A DNA stretch of 64,000 bases, taken from positions 3,324,906 through 3,388,905 of the forward strand of contig NC_049983.1 of assembly GCF_000003815.2 (NCBI RefSeq), given 5' to 3'. Source of the DNA: Branchiostoma floridae. Lineage: Eukaryota > Chordata > Leptocardii > Amphioxiformes > Branchiostomatidae. The notes beneath the pieces were generated by a model that saw only the letters and a list, made by a program, of their open reading frames with translations, was not told the DNA's origin and ran no database searches. Below, piece after piece: positions 1 to 11,751 of the stretch. Positions within the stretch are counted from its first letter, which is position 1. Every line of letters begins with the position of its first letter. Made by a program: the position numbers and the translations under genes.

Positions 1-629
1 TTGCTTTAATCTTGAAACAGGACTAACTCGAAATAACTGGTGAATACGTTGGACTTGCTGCGTTTTTTAAATTCATAAATGTATAAACAATGTCTCGAGG
101 GCGCCACGTATACGTACAAAGGTCATTGCCCCATATACACTGCATGTAAGAGTCGCTTGTGGTCGTTTGTGGTTGACCATGCTGTATACTGTAATGTCAT
201 TAGCACGAAAGTAAATGCTATAACCGAAAATTTGTTTCATACCCAATTTGCCCTTTCATGCAAAAAATACCCTTCAGTCCTTCAATAACTTTAGTCAGCA
301 TATTCTAATAAATAGAGAAAACCTATTCCGTACGAAAAACGAAGCAAAATACCAGCCTTTTAAATGCACCGGTTTACAGTTTCTTATCATCCATTGCTAT
401 ACGTAAATAAAACACATGCCAATCCTTTATGTTGAGTGATTTGTTTTCAAAGAGATAACGTCTATTTGTTTTTGCATGAAAGATCAGTATTAAAAACTTT
501 TATTTGTTCTATTTGTAATAGGCAATCTTGGAAACTCAAGGTGTAAGCATTTACAACGGTCAATGTGGCATTCAGACAATCGGCACGTATCATTGATGCC
601 TCCTAGCGATTGTTATCATGTTTGCAGCT
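1..629. other. AT-rich intergenic DNA, nothing recognised
   Basis: I see no exon-like reading frame with splice signals, no terminal repeats and no tandem structure here. Confidence 0.5.
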
Positions 630-712
630 ATTTGTTATTCGTCTGCAATAATGTCTTGAACTGCAAGGAGGCATTTCTGATCCATGCAGGGACCTCGATG
701 CTCTAAAATAGG
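630..712 (+). repeat. Dispersed repeat, copy 1 (copy 2 at 59027-59112)
   Basis: About 80 bp are shared in the same orientation with 59027-59112. Both contain the phrases CTTGAACTGC, GAGGCA, GATCCAT and TCTAAAAT in the same order and spacing. The two copies differ at many positions, so this is an old dispersed repeat. No ends could be defined. Confidence 0.55.
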
Positions 713-1442
713 CGTGTCTACGTATTCATGAGAATTTTACGGAATTGATCAGTGTTTTACGGACAATATACAATTCTTCTTACAATGTATAAGGTTACAA
801 AGCATATATTCAGTATAATTCCTTTTTGTAACTAGTGGATTGTATCGATTTTGTAAAATTTACGTACCTCTTTGATAGTGAACGAGGTGTCAACAAAGTT
901 AAGCTTGGTAGCTTCATTACACCACGTAGTCCTCGATGTTGACTGATTTGACTTTGCTTGATTTTCTTTTTTTATTGTAGTCAAGCTTGGAAACTTTTAA
1001 ACAGTCATTGAGCCAGGACGTAATGCCTTGCAGCCATATAACGTTGAATGACGAATTGCTGGCATACTCCAGTAAACGGGCGAATGAATGTTAGATAAAT
1101 CTGGAGCATGACATCAGCAGGGAGACCAGCCTTCTTTGCAGCTGCAAGGTAATATATACGCGGGACTTCGTTAACATGAAATGAACGTTTTCATCCCAGG
1201 TAAGGTTGGCAGTGATGTGTACAAGTAGTTTGAAAGAGACAGTGAAGGAGGCTCTATTGCAAAACATCGCAAAGAATGGCTGAGTTAACTGTTAGAATGC
1301 TACAAAATTAAAGGCCTATTCTCTGACCCACAGCTGGTTTTAGGCGACGCCCACAGGAACTGATGGTGACGGTTGAGATATCAGAGTACAGACAAGAGGC
1401 GATTTGCTGGCGCTGCGTAGGAGAATGATCAAATCGCAATAT

Positions 1443-1810
1443 CTATTTGCCCAAATACATGGTCATTTGAATGGCTACCGCGATGCTAGCCACGACAAGG
1501 ATGTACAAGAAAAGACAGAGCCTGCCCATGACCTTAGCCAGCAGGGTGTAGTCGGTCACCTCCTCCTCATTCTTCAGCGCTTTGGTCAGCTCATCCACAC
1601 TGGACATTAGCTTGAAGAGGCAGGACAACATTTTGGGCTCCAGAGGAGATGACCGGAGCTCCCCGCTGTCATTACCGGTTTTTCTTGTGCGGAACTCTAT
1701 TTGAGCGATGCCTTCTCCGTCGACTGCCGTCACGTCATCCGGGTTGAATGCGTAGTTGGTCAGCTCGATCGCGGTCTGCTTCACCGGGCCAGTTTCCACA
1801 CGCTCCCGCT
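1443..1810 (-). CDS. Last exon of a Cys-loop ligand-gated ion channel (nicotinic receptor-like)
   Basis: The minus-strand frame encodes about 120 residues. It has an acidic amphipathic stretch (SSVDELTKALKNEEEVTDYT) followed by one long hydrophobic segment (LCLFLYILVVASIAVAIQ) and a short polar tail before the stop. This matches the end of the large M3-M4 cytoplasmic loop, the pre-M4 helix and M4 of nicotinic acetylcholine receptor subunits, which are pentameric cation channels of the plasma membrane. An in-frame TAG lies just upstream, so the exon must begin between about 1799 and 1816. The best AG there has a poor pyrimidine tract. No exon for the ligand-binding domain or M1-M3 is found upstream (higher coordinates), so this is either a far-separated last exon or an orphan fragment. 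The subunit type cannot be told. Confidence 0.6.
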
Positions 1811-1816
1811 CTGTCT

Positions 1817-2375
1817 ACCTCTTTGGGAGTAGTAAACACTATCCACGTGCTTCTATGGCAACAGTGGTTGTTTGTGGTCGTTTGTGGTGTTAAGGCAGAC
1901 CCGGTCCCGAGCCAAACACCCTGCCGCTTCGCTACGCGATCTCACTGATTCCAACGTATTTATGTATGTCTGTAGACATAAGACGCTGTAAACCGCCTTA
2001 ATTCAGAGTGCTAGGCGCCTGCTATATATCTCTGTTCAACAACAGTTTCTTCTGTGTAGATAGATTAGTAACAAGTGCTTTAAAAAAGCTGGCATTTTGC
2101 CAAGGTTTGCGTGTGTAAACGCTTTTTCTAGTTATTGGAATGTGCTGAAACTATTGTTTATATTAAATAGATGTCAAAAAGGAAACAAGAACAATTGAAA
2201 ATCACCCTTCCCCTGGACTCGAACAAGGGTCGCACGAGTCGCACGGACCGTAGCTCTGCAAATCAGGCTGACGTCACAGGTATTTGTGTAGTGACCCCTG
2301 AACCCGGAAGTCACTTCCCTGCATCTTGGCGCACTTTTCCGAAAACGATATCTCAGCGATCGTTTACCCCCTGCT
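1817..2375. other. Intergenic DNA
   Basis: A 110-residue plus-strand frame starting at 2171 has no homology I recognise and no splice support. I treat it as chance. Confidence 0.4.
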
Positions 2376-2440
2376 TTAACCCTCAAACCACCGTAGCTTT
2401 TTTGGGACGTAGATTACCGTATGGGGTCAAAACTGACCCC
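2376..2440 (+). mobile_element. piggyBac-like left end (TTAA + CCCTCAAACC...)
   Basis: TTAA at 2376-2379 is followed by CCCTCAAACC and, about 50 bp in, by the palindromic motif GGGGTCAAAACTGACCCC. TTAA targets and termini of the CCCT...AGGG type are known for piggyBac elements. A matching inverted end sits at 9244-9293. A closer inverted copy of the GGGGTCAGTTTTGA motif lies at 3129-3142, just before an N gap, so the true partner could be within 0.8 kb. Confidence 0.45.
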
Positions 2441-3168
2441 AAAACGTTTTGTACAAATACAGTTTTTTGTGTGACTCTTTTTGTGATTTGTATATATACA
2501 TAGTTTCATTAATCTATGTGGGACAGTCTGACATGATTAGGTGAGAATACTTGTAGCTCATTATCATAATTTATGCAAAAGATCATGTGGACCACATTTT
2601 GCACCAACGCTATTCAGACCAGGAAGGAGGTTTTTGATGCCCGTATCAACTTCAATGCCGCATAGCGCCTGAATGGCTTATGCTAGGGCCACCAAACTTG
2701 GTAACTTTTTAGAAAATGTTGATAGCAAACATTTTCAGTGAACAAAGTATGTTCATCATTTTTCATGTTGCCATGGCAACGGAATTCTGACAGACATATT
2801 TATTACGAAATTTTCTAATTTTGTTTAAAACATTTAAGTTTTAAGGTTTTCTTAGCAAATAACAGTTGTTTATCACATTTTATGAAATTCAACGTAAATT
2901 TCATGACTCAATATTCATAATTTATGCTAATTTGATGACGTCATCAGTCAAAATCCAAGATGGCGGCCGAGATTACCTAGGTTACGTCATAATGTCGTCA
3001 TATAACATGATAATGACACAAAAGTTGTTAAAAAAAATTTGGCTGACATGAACATCATTTTCTGAAAATTTCGTGATCCTACGATACGTAGTTTAGGTGT
3101 GGGTCGCAAAAGTTTGTTTAAAAAATGCTGGGGTCAGTTTTGAATCAGGGTGAGCCCTATTATACTAG
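2441..3168. repeat. AT-rich interspersed repeat
   Basis: This stretch has no coding signal. It looks like the interior of a non-autonomous element because it lies between two inverted GGGGTCA motifs. It ends at an assembly gap. Confidence 0.3.
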
Positions 3169-3268
3169 NNNNNNNNNNNNNNNNNNNNNNNNNNNNNNNN
3201 NNNNNNNNNNNNNNNNNNNNNNNNNNNNNNNNNNNNNNNNNNNNNNNNNNNNNNNNNNNNNNNNNNNN
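3169..3268. other. Assembly gap (100 N)
   Basis: A run of exactly 100 N, the usual placeholder for a gap of unknown size. Confidence 0.95.
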
Positions 3269-4591
3269 TTTACATTTTCGTATATTTGGGTATTGGGGCG
3301 CCCTGCTTATGAATATTAATGAGCTTGCCTGATTTGTCGCGGGCCAATCAGCGACCGGATTGCAAGTTTCGAACAAACAGCGTACGGCGCGGCGTGTACA
3401 AAGATCTGTATTTCTTTGCGTGATGGTAATGTTTTTTTTATCGTATGCTAGGTCGGTACATATATACGGTGATGCCGTGGTTACCCTATACCCACAGAAC
3501 CGACAAATGTTAAATTTGGTACCTGATAAAGACGTCTGGACGCTGAAAGAACGTTACGCCGGTACTGTTATCTTGCTCTTGAATATTAATGAGTCGCCTT
3601 ATATGGCGCCTTTCCGAGCTTCCGACAACAAGAAGCCAAATACCCAAATACCCTGGCTGATTTGTCAGGGGTGATATCGTTAGGCTTTGCCGCGATGTCA
3701 ACCCTGAGTGTGAGGGTGACTATAACAAGGCAGAAAATAACGCCAGTAATCTGAAATCGAGCTCTAATTCGATGGATGCTTCCTCCTCGTGTGGAACTAT
3801 TTTCTGGCGGCACTTGTGTACATCCTGTCTGAGGAGGGTATTCGGTGGCGTGGGCTAGCGAGGCTCACAAAGGGTTTGTCAAAACGGAGTGACTGTGGAT
3901 AATACAGAAAATGCAAACTGGTTTTGACGTGACCTTCAGTTGCCCCGAACAACGTAATCATAACACGGCGACTAATGAATACTTTTCTTGCACATTTTTG
4001 TCCCACTTGGCAAGTACAGGTCACTTGATAAAAAAACATGTGACAATGGTAACAATAATATACATTTATATACGTGCATATATACGTGTGATCTATTGTG
4101 TGATAATTTGTTTCCAATTGTGACTATCAATAATACTCAAACTCTTTGAAAATGTAAAATTGGTTCATTTACGTCAGGGGATCAGGAAAATCCATTCAAG
4201 GTGGAACCTTCCTTCCAGTTCTGGACCCCATGGCACGGACCCTACACAAAGGGCCCTGCATGCTTCAACAAGGAACGCCTAATTTACCTCCCTTGAGGGA
4301 TAGATACTACGACTCACATTAGTTCTGTGTGGGATTATCAGCTTTAAAGACTAATCTGTGTGGAACATCAAGAAATATGTCACAGAAAAGTATTATCATG
4401 CCTATGTTGCTGACAAACTTTGTGCAGACCACATAGCTCGTCCCGTGTCATGTAATAAACTGTTCTAACACAGAGACTATTTCCCTCAAAATATTGTTAG
4501 AAAAAGGCAAAAATCATTCCTCTGATAAAAGATAAGTCATCTCCATTAAATGGGCCAAACAGTCGAACTATAAGTCTACTCCCAGCAACAA
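3269..4591. other. Intergenic DNA, no gene recognised
   Basis: Several reading frames of 60-110 codons overlap on both strands, but none has family motifs or good splice sites. A short phrase with GAATATTAATGAG occurs twice (near 3310 and 3580), next to related but rearranged flanks, suggesting an old repeat. Confidence 0.35.
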
Positions 4592-4840
4592 CAAGTGTCA
4601 CGAGGTGACATCGTGATCACTCTGTGATCACCCCTGGTGTGGGGAGTGTCACCCGAGTAATTGGGAGCAGATGTACAGGGGTTTGAGAAGGGACACGTAT
4701 TAGGGCAGGGGATTCGAGCTAGAGACGCCGACAGGGTAGGACGTGCCCAGATTGTCCTGAATAAAGGTTATCATCTCCGCAACATCATGCCTCTGTCCTG
4801 ATCCTTGACTTGACTCACTACCATGCCACCGTGACACAAG
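4592..4840 (+). mobile_element. Solo LTR with 4-bp target duplication CAAG
   Basis: The unit 4596-4836 (241 bp) begins TGTCACG and ends GTGACA, the 5'-TG...CA-3' termini of retroviral-type LTRs. Both sides are flanked by CAAG (4592-4595 and 4837-4840). An AATAAA lies inside at about 4762-4767. No internal retroelement sequence adjoins it, so it is best read as a solo LTR left by recombination. Confidence 0.6.
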
Positions 4841-5779
4841 CTCAAACCGACAAACAATTCCTTTGCGTCAACTGGCGGGAAGCCGCATGTCAAACCGTGC
4901 GTCCGATTCAACAACTCCGGTTCCTTACCGGCATGTAAATACGACGGGCTACAAGTACAAGAACCCGGAGTCCAAGTGTCGCAGGCGAAAGGATGAGAAG
5001 AAAGGGTTAGAGACAGTAAAGACGGCAAGACGGCCGCCTGACAACCCCTTGATTCCGATACCAGCGGACAATGCTAAGTGCAATCAACCAGTTCTTTCCA
5101 GATCACCGGAGGGCAAGAAGAGGCGCCGGTGTCGGTAGAGCCCTCCTAGACATCACTAATATGGACAGTAACAGAATGCAATATAATACACACCTTATAA
5201 AGAAGCTACCGTTGTTCATGAATGGGCGGAGACTGATCTACCTCAAGGTATACATATACAGTATAATATCAAGCCATATGTCGATCCTGATTCCCTTCAG
5301 AACTCCTTGTCAAAGAACAAACGCCTAACTGGAGTCGGTCGGTACACTCGCCCCCACTGATGTTCCACCTCATCAATTTCAGTGATAGGGTGGAGACTAT
5401 GCAGAACAACAGTGCTCCGTCAATAGCCACTTGTAGGTGTGTAAGAAAACAATGTAGAAAAAGAATCCCAATCGAGATATCCATGCCTCTTCCTCAAAAC
5501 CTAACATATCACAAGACAGACATCATGCTGGAATTTCAGTTGACCCACAAAGTTTCCTGTATATGGTCAGCAAGTCAGTAAGAGGCCGTACGTATCCCCT
5601 GCATGTCAGACTTCATATGGCAGGTCCTAATCAACATATCAAGTGAGCAGGATGACTGGAAGGACATTGGAGATGCGTTTAGCAGAGGAGATGTTTCTTG
5701 GCAGTATAGCCATATTCTGTCTACATGTCCGCTTTGCAGAGGCCACACCACCTGTAGTTAAACTTGAAGAGGCTGATCT

Positions 5780-8177
5780 ACAGAGAACAGACATGACAGA
5801 GGAGCGTAAGGCGGATTGCCGTTCTCTGAAAGCGGAATGTGCAAATGCTCCATTGGTAATTCCTTGGAAGGCAGCTGCAGCAGACGAAGTCTTGTTCCTG
5901 TCAATCTACGATGGACCAAACTAGGCCGTGTTGTTGTAATGTTGAAAGGAAATACAATCAACTACACCTGCTGCAAAATGAAAAGGGGCTGTGTTCACAA
6001 GGGAATTGTCAAATGGTGGCATGCGAAGTACCATCCAGCTGCATAATGAGCTAGCAACATCTGCAGTCAGGCCAGGATCATTGATCTGCAGGGTGTGACC
6101 ACAGGTGGGTTATGTGTCCTACACTTTAACCTTTTTTTAAATGTGATCTTTCCACATTTACTCATGTTAAACAGTAATATAAATTCCATCCGTGATAATG
6201 TCCATGAAGTTAGTTTTGTACATGATCAAAGTTTGTACAGCCATTATTCTTTCATGACATTCCCATTAGAACATTGAATGTTATTCCATTAAAATCTGAC
6301 CCAAAGTCCTGAAGTAAAATGCTACATACAAACAGAACAAATTTGGCTTTTCTTCTTTCAGACCTCAGAGTCTATGTGAGGAAGTGTCCACAATGCCATC
6401 ACAGTTCCGGTATCAAGAACATGAGCATGGAATACTGACTCTGCTTCTGGTATACGAGCAGGTGTTCATGTAAGTAAAATAAACATAGGCCATTCACAGT
6501 TGTTCTGGTTCAGGCTACAACATGGTGCCATCTATGCTTCGAGTTCTGACTGCCCCTGTCTTCAAATCAATACACATGTCAGTCATCTCTGCTATGATAC
6601 ATCCTGCGTCCAGCCAGCTCACCTGTAGTACGAGAAGAGCGTTATCAACCAGCAGATAAATAACTGTTTCTCCGTACACTGGTGCAAAGGACACCCTGGG
6701 TAATCTTGAGCATTGAAATGTGGGGTCTTAGAATTCTTGTTTTACATGTTATCACCATCCATGATTACAGATACAGGATAGAGTATACAGCACAGACTAG
6801 GACAGGGTTGACACAACATATGGGCAGTCAGTGTGAATAACATCACTTTTCTGACAGAACGTGAAGAGATCCAAAGACAAGAGCATTCAAAGGCTTTTGG
6901 TAAGTTCTCCCTTCCTTCTTTATTATTCATTTGTAGTAAGTTGTTCTTTTGACACTTAATTCATAATATTGTCGTTGATTTGTTTAGGCGTATAGCAATT
7001 CTTTTGGATCGAGTGCTAAACATTTCACCCAAACATGTTGCCTTTTTTATCTCCCTGTCTTAAACTACTCTTGCTTTAAAGAAATGTGACTACAGTACTA
7101 GTATTTTGACCAACAGGCTATTGAGATGGAAGTCGGTCAACAGGAGGGTCTTAAAGAAGTGACGCTTTGGTTTAGTGTTCAAGGTGCAAGCTCCTAAGCA
7201 TGGTTTCGTGCAGTGGGGCCGTCTTAAATACTATTTTAATACAACATTATGCTGATATAGAGTTTCACAAGCAGTAAAGCCCAAAGCCTGCATACAACGG
7301 GCCGTGATAAGGTGTTTGCGATGATATGGACGAATAAAGGTCACAACAGGGGAGGGAGAGGGACGAGTCGTCAGTTCGCACTATTTCCTACATTCTGATT
7401 GTTATGCACGTTCGCCACCTCTGCAATGACAAACTGTTCGTCAATCTAGTTGCTGTTTAAAAATGAGGCCTTGACATTTTCTGTTTTTCTATTGTTTCAG
7501 AGTAACAATATGATGGTCCACCAGACCAGCGACAAGCCTGACATTGTGAGGGAGTTGATCACAGCAGTGAGCAAAGGAAATTTGGATCCTAACAAGGTAA
7601 CATTCAAGGTCAATCTAAATACTCTCCAGTTCCTAAACCCCAGTGACATACGGGCCATTCGGTACTCACAGATAACAATGTACTTCTGGAAAATTATCCT
7701 GAATAAATGTGGTGGATTAGCTATCAGGCTGCTGAGTGGGTGGAAGATGATTGGCTCTGTCTTGACCACTGGAAACAAAACAAAGCTGATGCCAGGAAAA
7801 GAGTCCACGACCATATTTGCCATCCCATCTGTACCACGGCTGCTCGAGGGAGGCTGATGGTAAGAAATTATACTTTCTGTAGCAACAATGTGAAGTGCAA
7901 ATGAAATTGACATTCCTTCTTGCAATGAATCACGTTTGGCACTGACAAGGTGATCGATTGAACCTTCCGTTTCATGCTTCTATATTTAAGTTTTAAAATG
8001 GCTACCGTCATGCACAGCGGCACGAAGTAGGCCTCCTACAGTCTCGGCTCGAACTTAAACACAGAAAATGTCAGCAGTTTGATAACAAACTGTCCTAAAA
8101 TTCTACTTGAACTCTAAAGCACGAGACCTGCAAGCGAGAATCACCAGGATCCGGGAGCAGTACATCAACGGCCAGTG
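5780..8177 (+). pseudogene. Multi-exon gene remnant of unknown family (cysteine-cluster features)
   Basis: Several plus-strand segments have real-looking splice borders. Three are clean phase-0 exons: 6858-6899 (14 codons), 7501-7596 (32 codons) and 7728-7859 (44 codons, including DARKRVHDHICHPICTTAAR). Each is followed by GTAAG or GTAAC. A possible last exon reads LQARITRIREQYINGQ and stops at about 8176. Upstream, 5940-6020 encodes CCKMKRGCVHKG and 6362-6469 encodes RKCPQCHH, but both frames are broken by stops. The C-x2-C and CxHK patterns recall the cysteine clusters found next to KDZ-type transposases. That link is weak and inferred. The five parts may not all belong to one gene. Confidence 0.3.
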
Positions 8178-8329
8178 ACCCTGGTGCGTTATGGGCGTGC
8201 GGTTGTTTATTGTATCAAGAATTACGTCTGATGACAGAGCTCAGCCTGTCTGCCAAACTGTATCTGCAATCTTTTACATTCTGTATGCTACAATGTTTCT
8301 TTTGTATCTTTGCCTATTTCTTGTAAATT

Positions 8330-8410
8330 CATGTTCATATCTTTGAATGTGATAGACGACTTTGTACCTTGTACAATTGTTGCGCACTAAAATTACCTGT
8401 GATACAGAGG
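8330..8410 (+). mobile_element. 3' end of LINE family H (5'-truncated)
   Basis: The phrase ACTTTGTACC, TTGTACAATTGTTG and a following CACTAAA match the 3' end found after the LINE frame at 25700-26257, and in reverse at 53475-53545 and 60810-60850. Only the tail is present here. Confidence 0.5.
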
Positions 8411-8749
8411 TGATATTTTGAAATGTACTCAACTTATTGTTCAACATTTACTACAACGTCTATTATATAATGACAGACTACAATGGCATTAGGGCGCGGT
8501 GGATCGACATGGGCAAACGAGAGCGACATATCCCCAGAACTGATCAAATTGCTGGGACTGTACATGTCGATCGAACGCAGATAGTCACATAGATCGCTAG
8601 AGGGCGCTGCACGTGCTTCTGAGGTCCTCCGCTTCGCGGCAGTATAATTAGTTGAAATAACACATAGAAATCAAAAGTGGCGGACTGTCTCTCATATACA
8701 CTGCTATATAAGACCCTGGAGCGCAACAAGAACTGAAAACCCGGACCTT

Positions 8750-9123
8750 TTGAAGTCTCCTCTCCTGTTTTTGGCTCATCGTGACCGACGGTTTGTTGGT
8801 GAGGTGCCCCCCTCCCCCAAACCACACCGGCGGCACTCTGCACACTCAACGGGTCCTGTGATAGGGACCCGGGCCGATCCTAGGAAACCTTGGGACTGGT
8901 CAGCCTCAGACGTCACTACGTGGACACCTCCAGGCTCAGGGTGAAGGAGCTTAGCATCTCCAGCATTCAGCACTGCTGTGACCGGCGTCTGCGGTTTGAC
9001 GTGCCCCCCTCCCCCATATCACACCGGCGGCACTCTGCACACTCAGCGGGTCCTGTAATAGGGACCCGGGCCGGTGGGTATTTAGTACATGGTACATCAA
9101 CGACAAAGAATCATAGTCTATGA
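8750..9123 (+). repeat. LINE 5' promoter monomers, incomplete copy
   Basis: This stretch holds the same ~320-bp monomer that precedes ORF1 at 11752-12281. Shared phrases are CACACCGGCGGCACTCTGCA, CAGACGTCACTACGTGGACA and GGTGGGTATTTAGTACATGG. About one and a half units are present before an N gap. They may be a separate truncated insertion or a misplaced piece of the downstream array. Confidence 0.7.
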
Positions 9124-9223
9124 NNNNNNNNNNNNNNNNNNNNNNNNNNNNNNNNNNNNNNNNNNNNNNNNNNNNNNNNNNNNNNNNNNNNNNNNNNNNN
9201 NNNNNNNNNNNNNNNNNNNNNNN
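9124..9223. other. Assembly gap (100 N)
   Basis: A run of 100 N directly after the LINE promoter monomers. Confidence 0.95.
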
Positions 9224-9243
9224 ATGCCATAATGGCACACATC

Positions 9244-9293
9244 GATATACGCTGGGGGTCAGTTTTGACGCCATACGTGGGTTTGAAGGTTAA
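9244..9293 (-). mobile_element. piggyBac-like right end (...GGTTTGAAGG + TTAA)
   Basis: GGGGGTCAGTTTTGACGCC is followed by GGGTTTGAAGG and TTAA (9290-9293). Read in reverse, this resembles the end at 2376-2440. The two may bound one decayed 6.9-kb element or be two unrelated insertions. No piggyBac transposase frame lies between them. Confidence 0.4.
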
Positions 9294-10488
9294 AACTTAT
9301 ACATTGTCACGGTCTCCATAGTACGTACTACAAATCTGGTTAGTTTGAAGGTCCAGTTCTTTTTCGATATTACAGGGTGATCAATGAAAAATCGTGGCGT
9401 GTTCGGAAAAATTTTTGCACTGGAAATCCTACTAATAGTGAATATTCCAACCAAAATTTAAAAAACACAATACAATGCCTGTTTTTTACTGTTTCTGAAA
9501 GAGCTAATCAAGAGGAGTAAAATGCTTTTTAAATGGTGAAAGGTAAGTGTGTGAATATGTCGCATTATTTTCATGTTGAGTCATGATGTTACACTGCATC
9601 AACAGTACAACTTTACACTTGTATAATAAAATATACATGACAAATGTTTGTACTAATTAAATAAGAGATAAAATATCAATAGGTAGACATTGTTTAAACA
9701 CTAAATTTATTAGGATAAGTTCAACATTTTCCAAGGTCAAAGGCTATCTTCAGGATACATACAATCGACATAGATTTCTTTGATGTACCGTAGTGCAGGT
9801 ACACACTGTACATGTACTTCTCCTTATTTAATCAATACTAATAATGCATTTGTAAACAACTTTTTACAAAAACAACAGTCTTACTTATTATTTTCTGTGG
9901 TAGCAACAGTATTCTGTAACAAACTTAATGCTAATGGAACTGGCTGCACCACTACCATTCAATATCTCCGCTCCGCTCTCCGGTCTAATATCAGCTACAT
10001 CTGGGAGTTTGTACAATCTACATTCCACCTGGAAAACAAAATTATTTGAGTTTTATGATTAACATATGTCTACCATGGTGATAATGTTCTTCCATCTGGG
10101 GGGATGACGACCTACTCCAGTACCATGTCTGATGTTCATCTACATTTCTTTCTTATGACTTCTTTCTTTCTTGTGACGAAAGAATCAGAATGATCCAATA
10201 ATGAAATAAAAAATTCAATTAAGAAAGAAAGGCAAGTTGGGGTAAGTAGATAAATACCTGCAACAAGATGGAAGGAGGTAAGTGTCACTGTTTCTGCGAC
10301 TGAACCTCAGTACCAACTGCGACAACCTCGCCCAGTCGTTAGGAACCTGGCTGATAGTAGAGACAAGAGTATAATATTGCAGGTAAGTACAGATTTATGA
10401 TTTTTGCTACACCAGAAAAGTCAAGCAAAAAATCCTTTGGCACAATCTGACAGAGAATACACAATCTGTTTGCACAAATTTTTCACGT
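9294..10488. other. AT-rich intergenic DNA
   Basis: No gene, tandem repeat or inverted repeat is recognised in this stretch. Confidence 0.4.
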
Positions 10489-10790
10489 TGACACTGAAAA
10501 TTTCATTAGTGGTTTGAAAAATTCGGGCATAGGTTCCCCGGCTGACCCCTAACCGGGGGCCACGGTGCTTCAAATTCAACAAGTGAAAAAAATACACAAT
10601 GGTATTTTAGACTTGGAATGAGGCAAGAAATGATTCACACGAACAGTAACAATGACATTGAAAATACAATTAGATATTTTCTAAAAATTGGGCATAGGTT
10701 CCCCGGCTGACCCCTAAGCGGGCCATGGTGCCTCAAGTTCAACAAGTGAAAAAAAATACTAGTACACAACAGGCCAAGCAATGATCCATA
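10489..10790. repeat. Two-copy direct repeat, period about 165 bp
   Basis: The phrase GGGCATAGGTTCCCCGGCTG occurs at 10525 and 10690. In both places it is followed by ACCCCTAA and then TTCAACAAGTGAAAAAAA. The copies are diverged but clearly tandem. Confidence 0.7.
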
Positions 10791-10935
10791 TGTACAATGT
10801 ACTAAAGAAAGCAATAAACTAAGAATAATTAATAAGAAATAATTCACCTTGAGTATTCACCTTGAGCGACAGCAAGTAGGTACCCGTTAGAGTAATGAGG
10901 CTGTACATAGTTAAACTGCGGGGCTGTAGCATCTG

Positions 10936-11003
10936 GTCTTCCTTCCTTCCTTCCTTCTCTCCTACCTTCCTTCCTTCCTTCCTTCCTTCCTTCCTTCGTT
11001 CTT
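10936..11003. repeat. (CTTC)n microsatellite, tail of a minus-strand LINE
   Basis: An imperfect CTTC run on the plus strand is GAAG on the minus strand. It sits just past the stop codon of the LINE frame ending at 11025, where a simple-repeat 3' tail is expected. Confidence 0.7.
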
Positions 11004-11024
11004 TCTTCACTGCAACCTACTGGT

Positions 11025-11651
11025 TCAGTAGGAAAACTCGTATTCGTACAGGTCCTTGTGTGTGTTCCACTCAGCCGACAACCTTGATTTGAACAGGTTC
11101 ACTGATTTGCTGGTCACCGTCTGTTCGGAGAGCTTATTCCACATGGGTATCACTCTTGCTGGGTAAAAATTGGCCCTTGGGCCCTTGGAGCACTGTATCT
11201 GGTACTTGAACGAGTGGCCTCTTGTGGAGGTTGCCAGGCTAGGCGTGAGCATAGCTCTGCTACAGAGGTTGCAGTGGTTACTGGTTCTGCATGTGACTAA
11301 CCCATGTGTTATCTTGTAGAGAAGAATTATGTCTGCTCTTTTCCTTCTGAAGAGAAGTGTGGGTAGTCCCAGAGCCCTTAGTCTCTGTGAGTAGGGAAGG
11401 TGGGAGATTGAAGGAACCAGCTTTGTAGCTCTTCTCTGTACCCTCTCCACCATGTCTTTGTCTCTCTTTGTTTTTGGATCCCAAATGACCGTTGCATACT
11501 CTAGGTGGGGACGTATCAGGCTTTTGTACAGCAACACAAATGAGTCTAAGTCCAGATATTTGAAAGTGTGTCTTATAGCACCGAGCACCTTGTTGGCTTT
11601 GTTGACCTGGTTCTGTACATGACTGCTGAAGCTCAGCTTTCTGTCTATGAG
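11025..11651 (-). pseudogene. 5'-truncated LINE ORF2 C-terminus (CR1/L2-like)
   Basis: The open frame runs from the edge of an N gap to a stop at 11025, about 208 residues. It carries the thumb and C-terminal region of CR1/L2-type reverse transcriptases: RPHLEYATVIWDP, then VERVQRRATKL and SQRLRALGLPTLLFRRKRAD. The endonuclease and catalytic palm are missing, lost by 5' truncation or hidden in the gap. The remaining frame has no internal stop, so the insertion is fairly young. It lies head-to-head with the complete LINE to its right. Confidence 0.8.
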
Positions 11652-11751
11652 NNNNNNNNNNNNNNNNNNNNNNNNNNNNNNNNNNNNNNNNNNNNNNNNN
11701 NNNNNNNNNNNNNNNNNNNNNNNNNNNNNNNNNNNNNNNNNNNNNNNNNNN
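11652..11751. other. Assembly gap (100 N)
   Basis: This 100-N run separates the minus-strand LINE fragment from the promoter array of the plus-strand LINE, a repeat-rich junction that is hard to assemble. Confidence 0.95.

Noticed and set aside
2200-2260. tRNA-like T-arm (CTTGTTCGAGTCC on the minus strand)
   Set aside because: No D-arm, anticodon arm or acceptor stem could be built around it.
3125-3376. Reading frames across N runs (also near 9124, 11652 and 42726)
   Set aside because: They exist only because N codons were read through; the real sequence is unknown.
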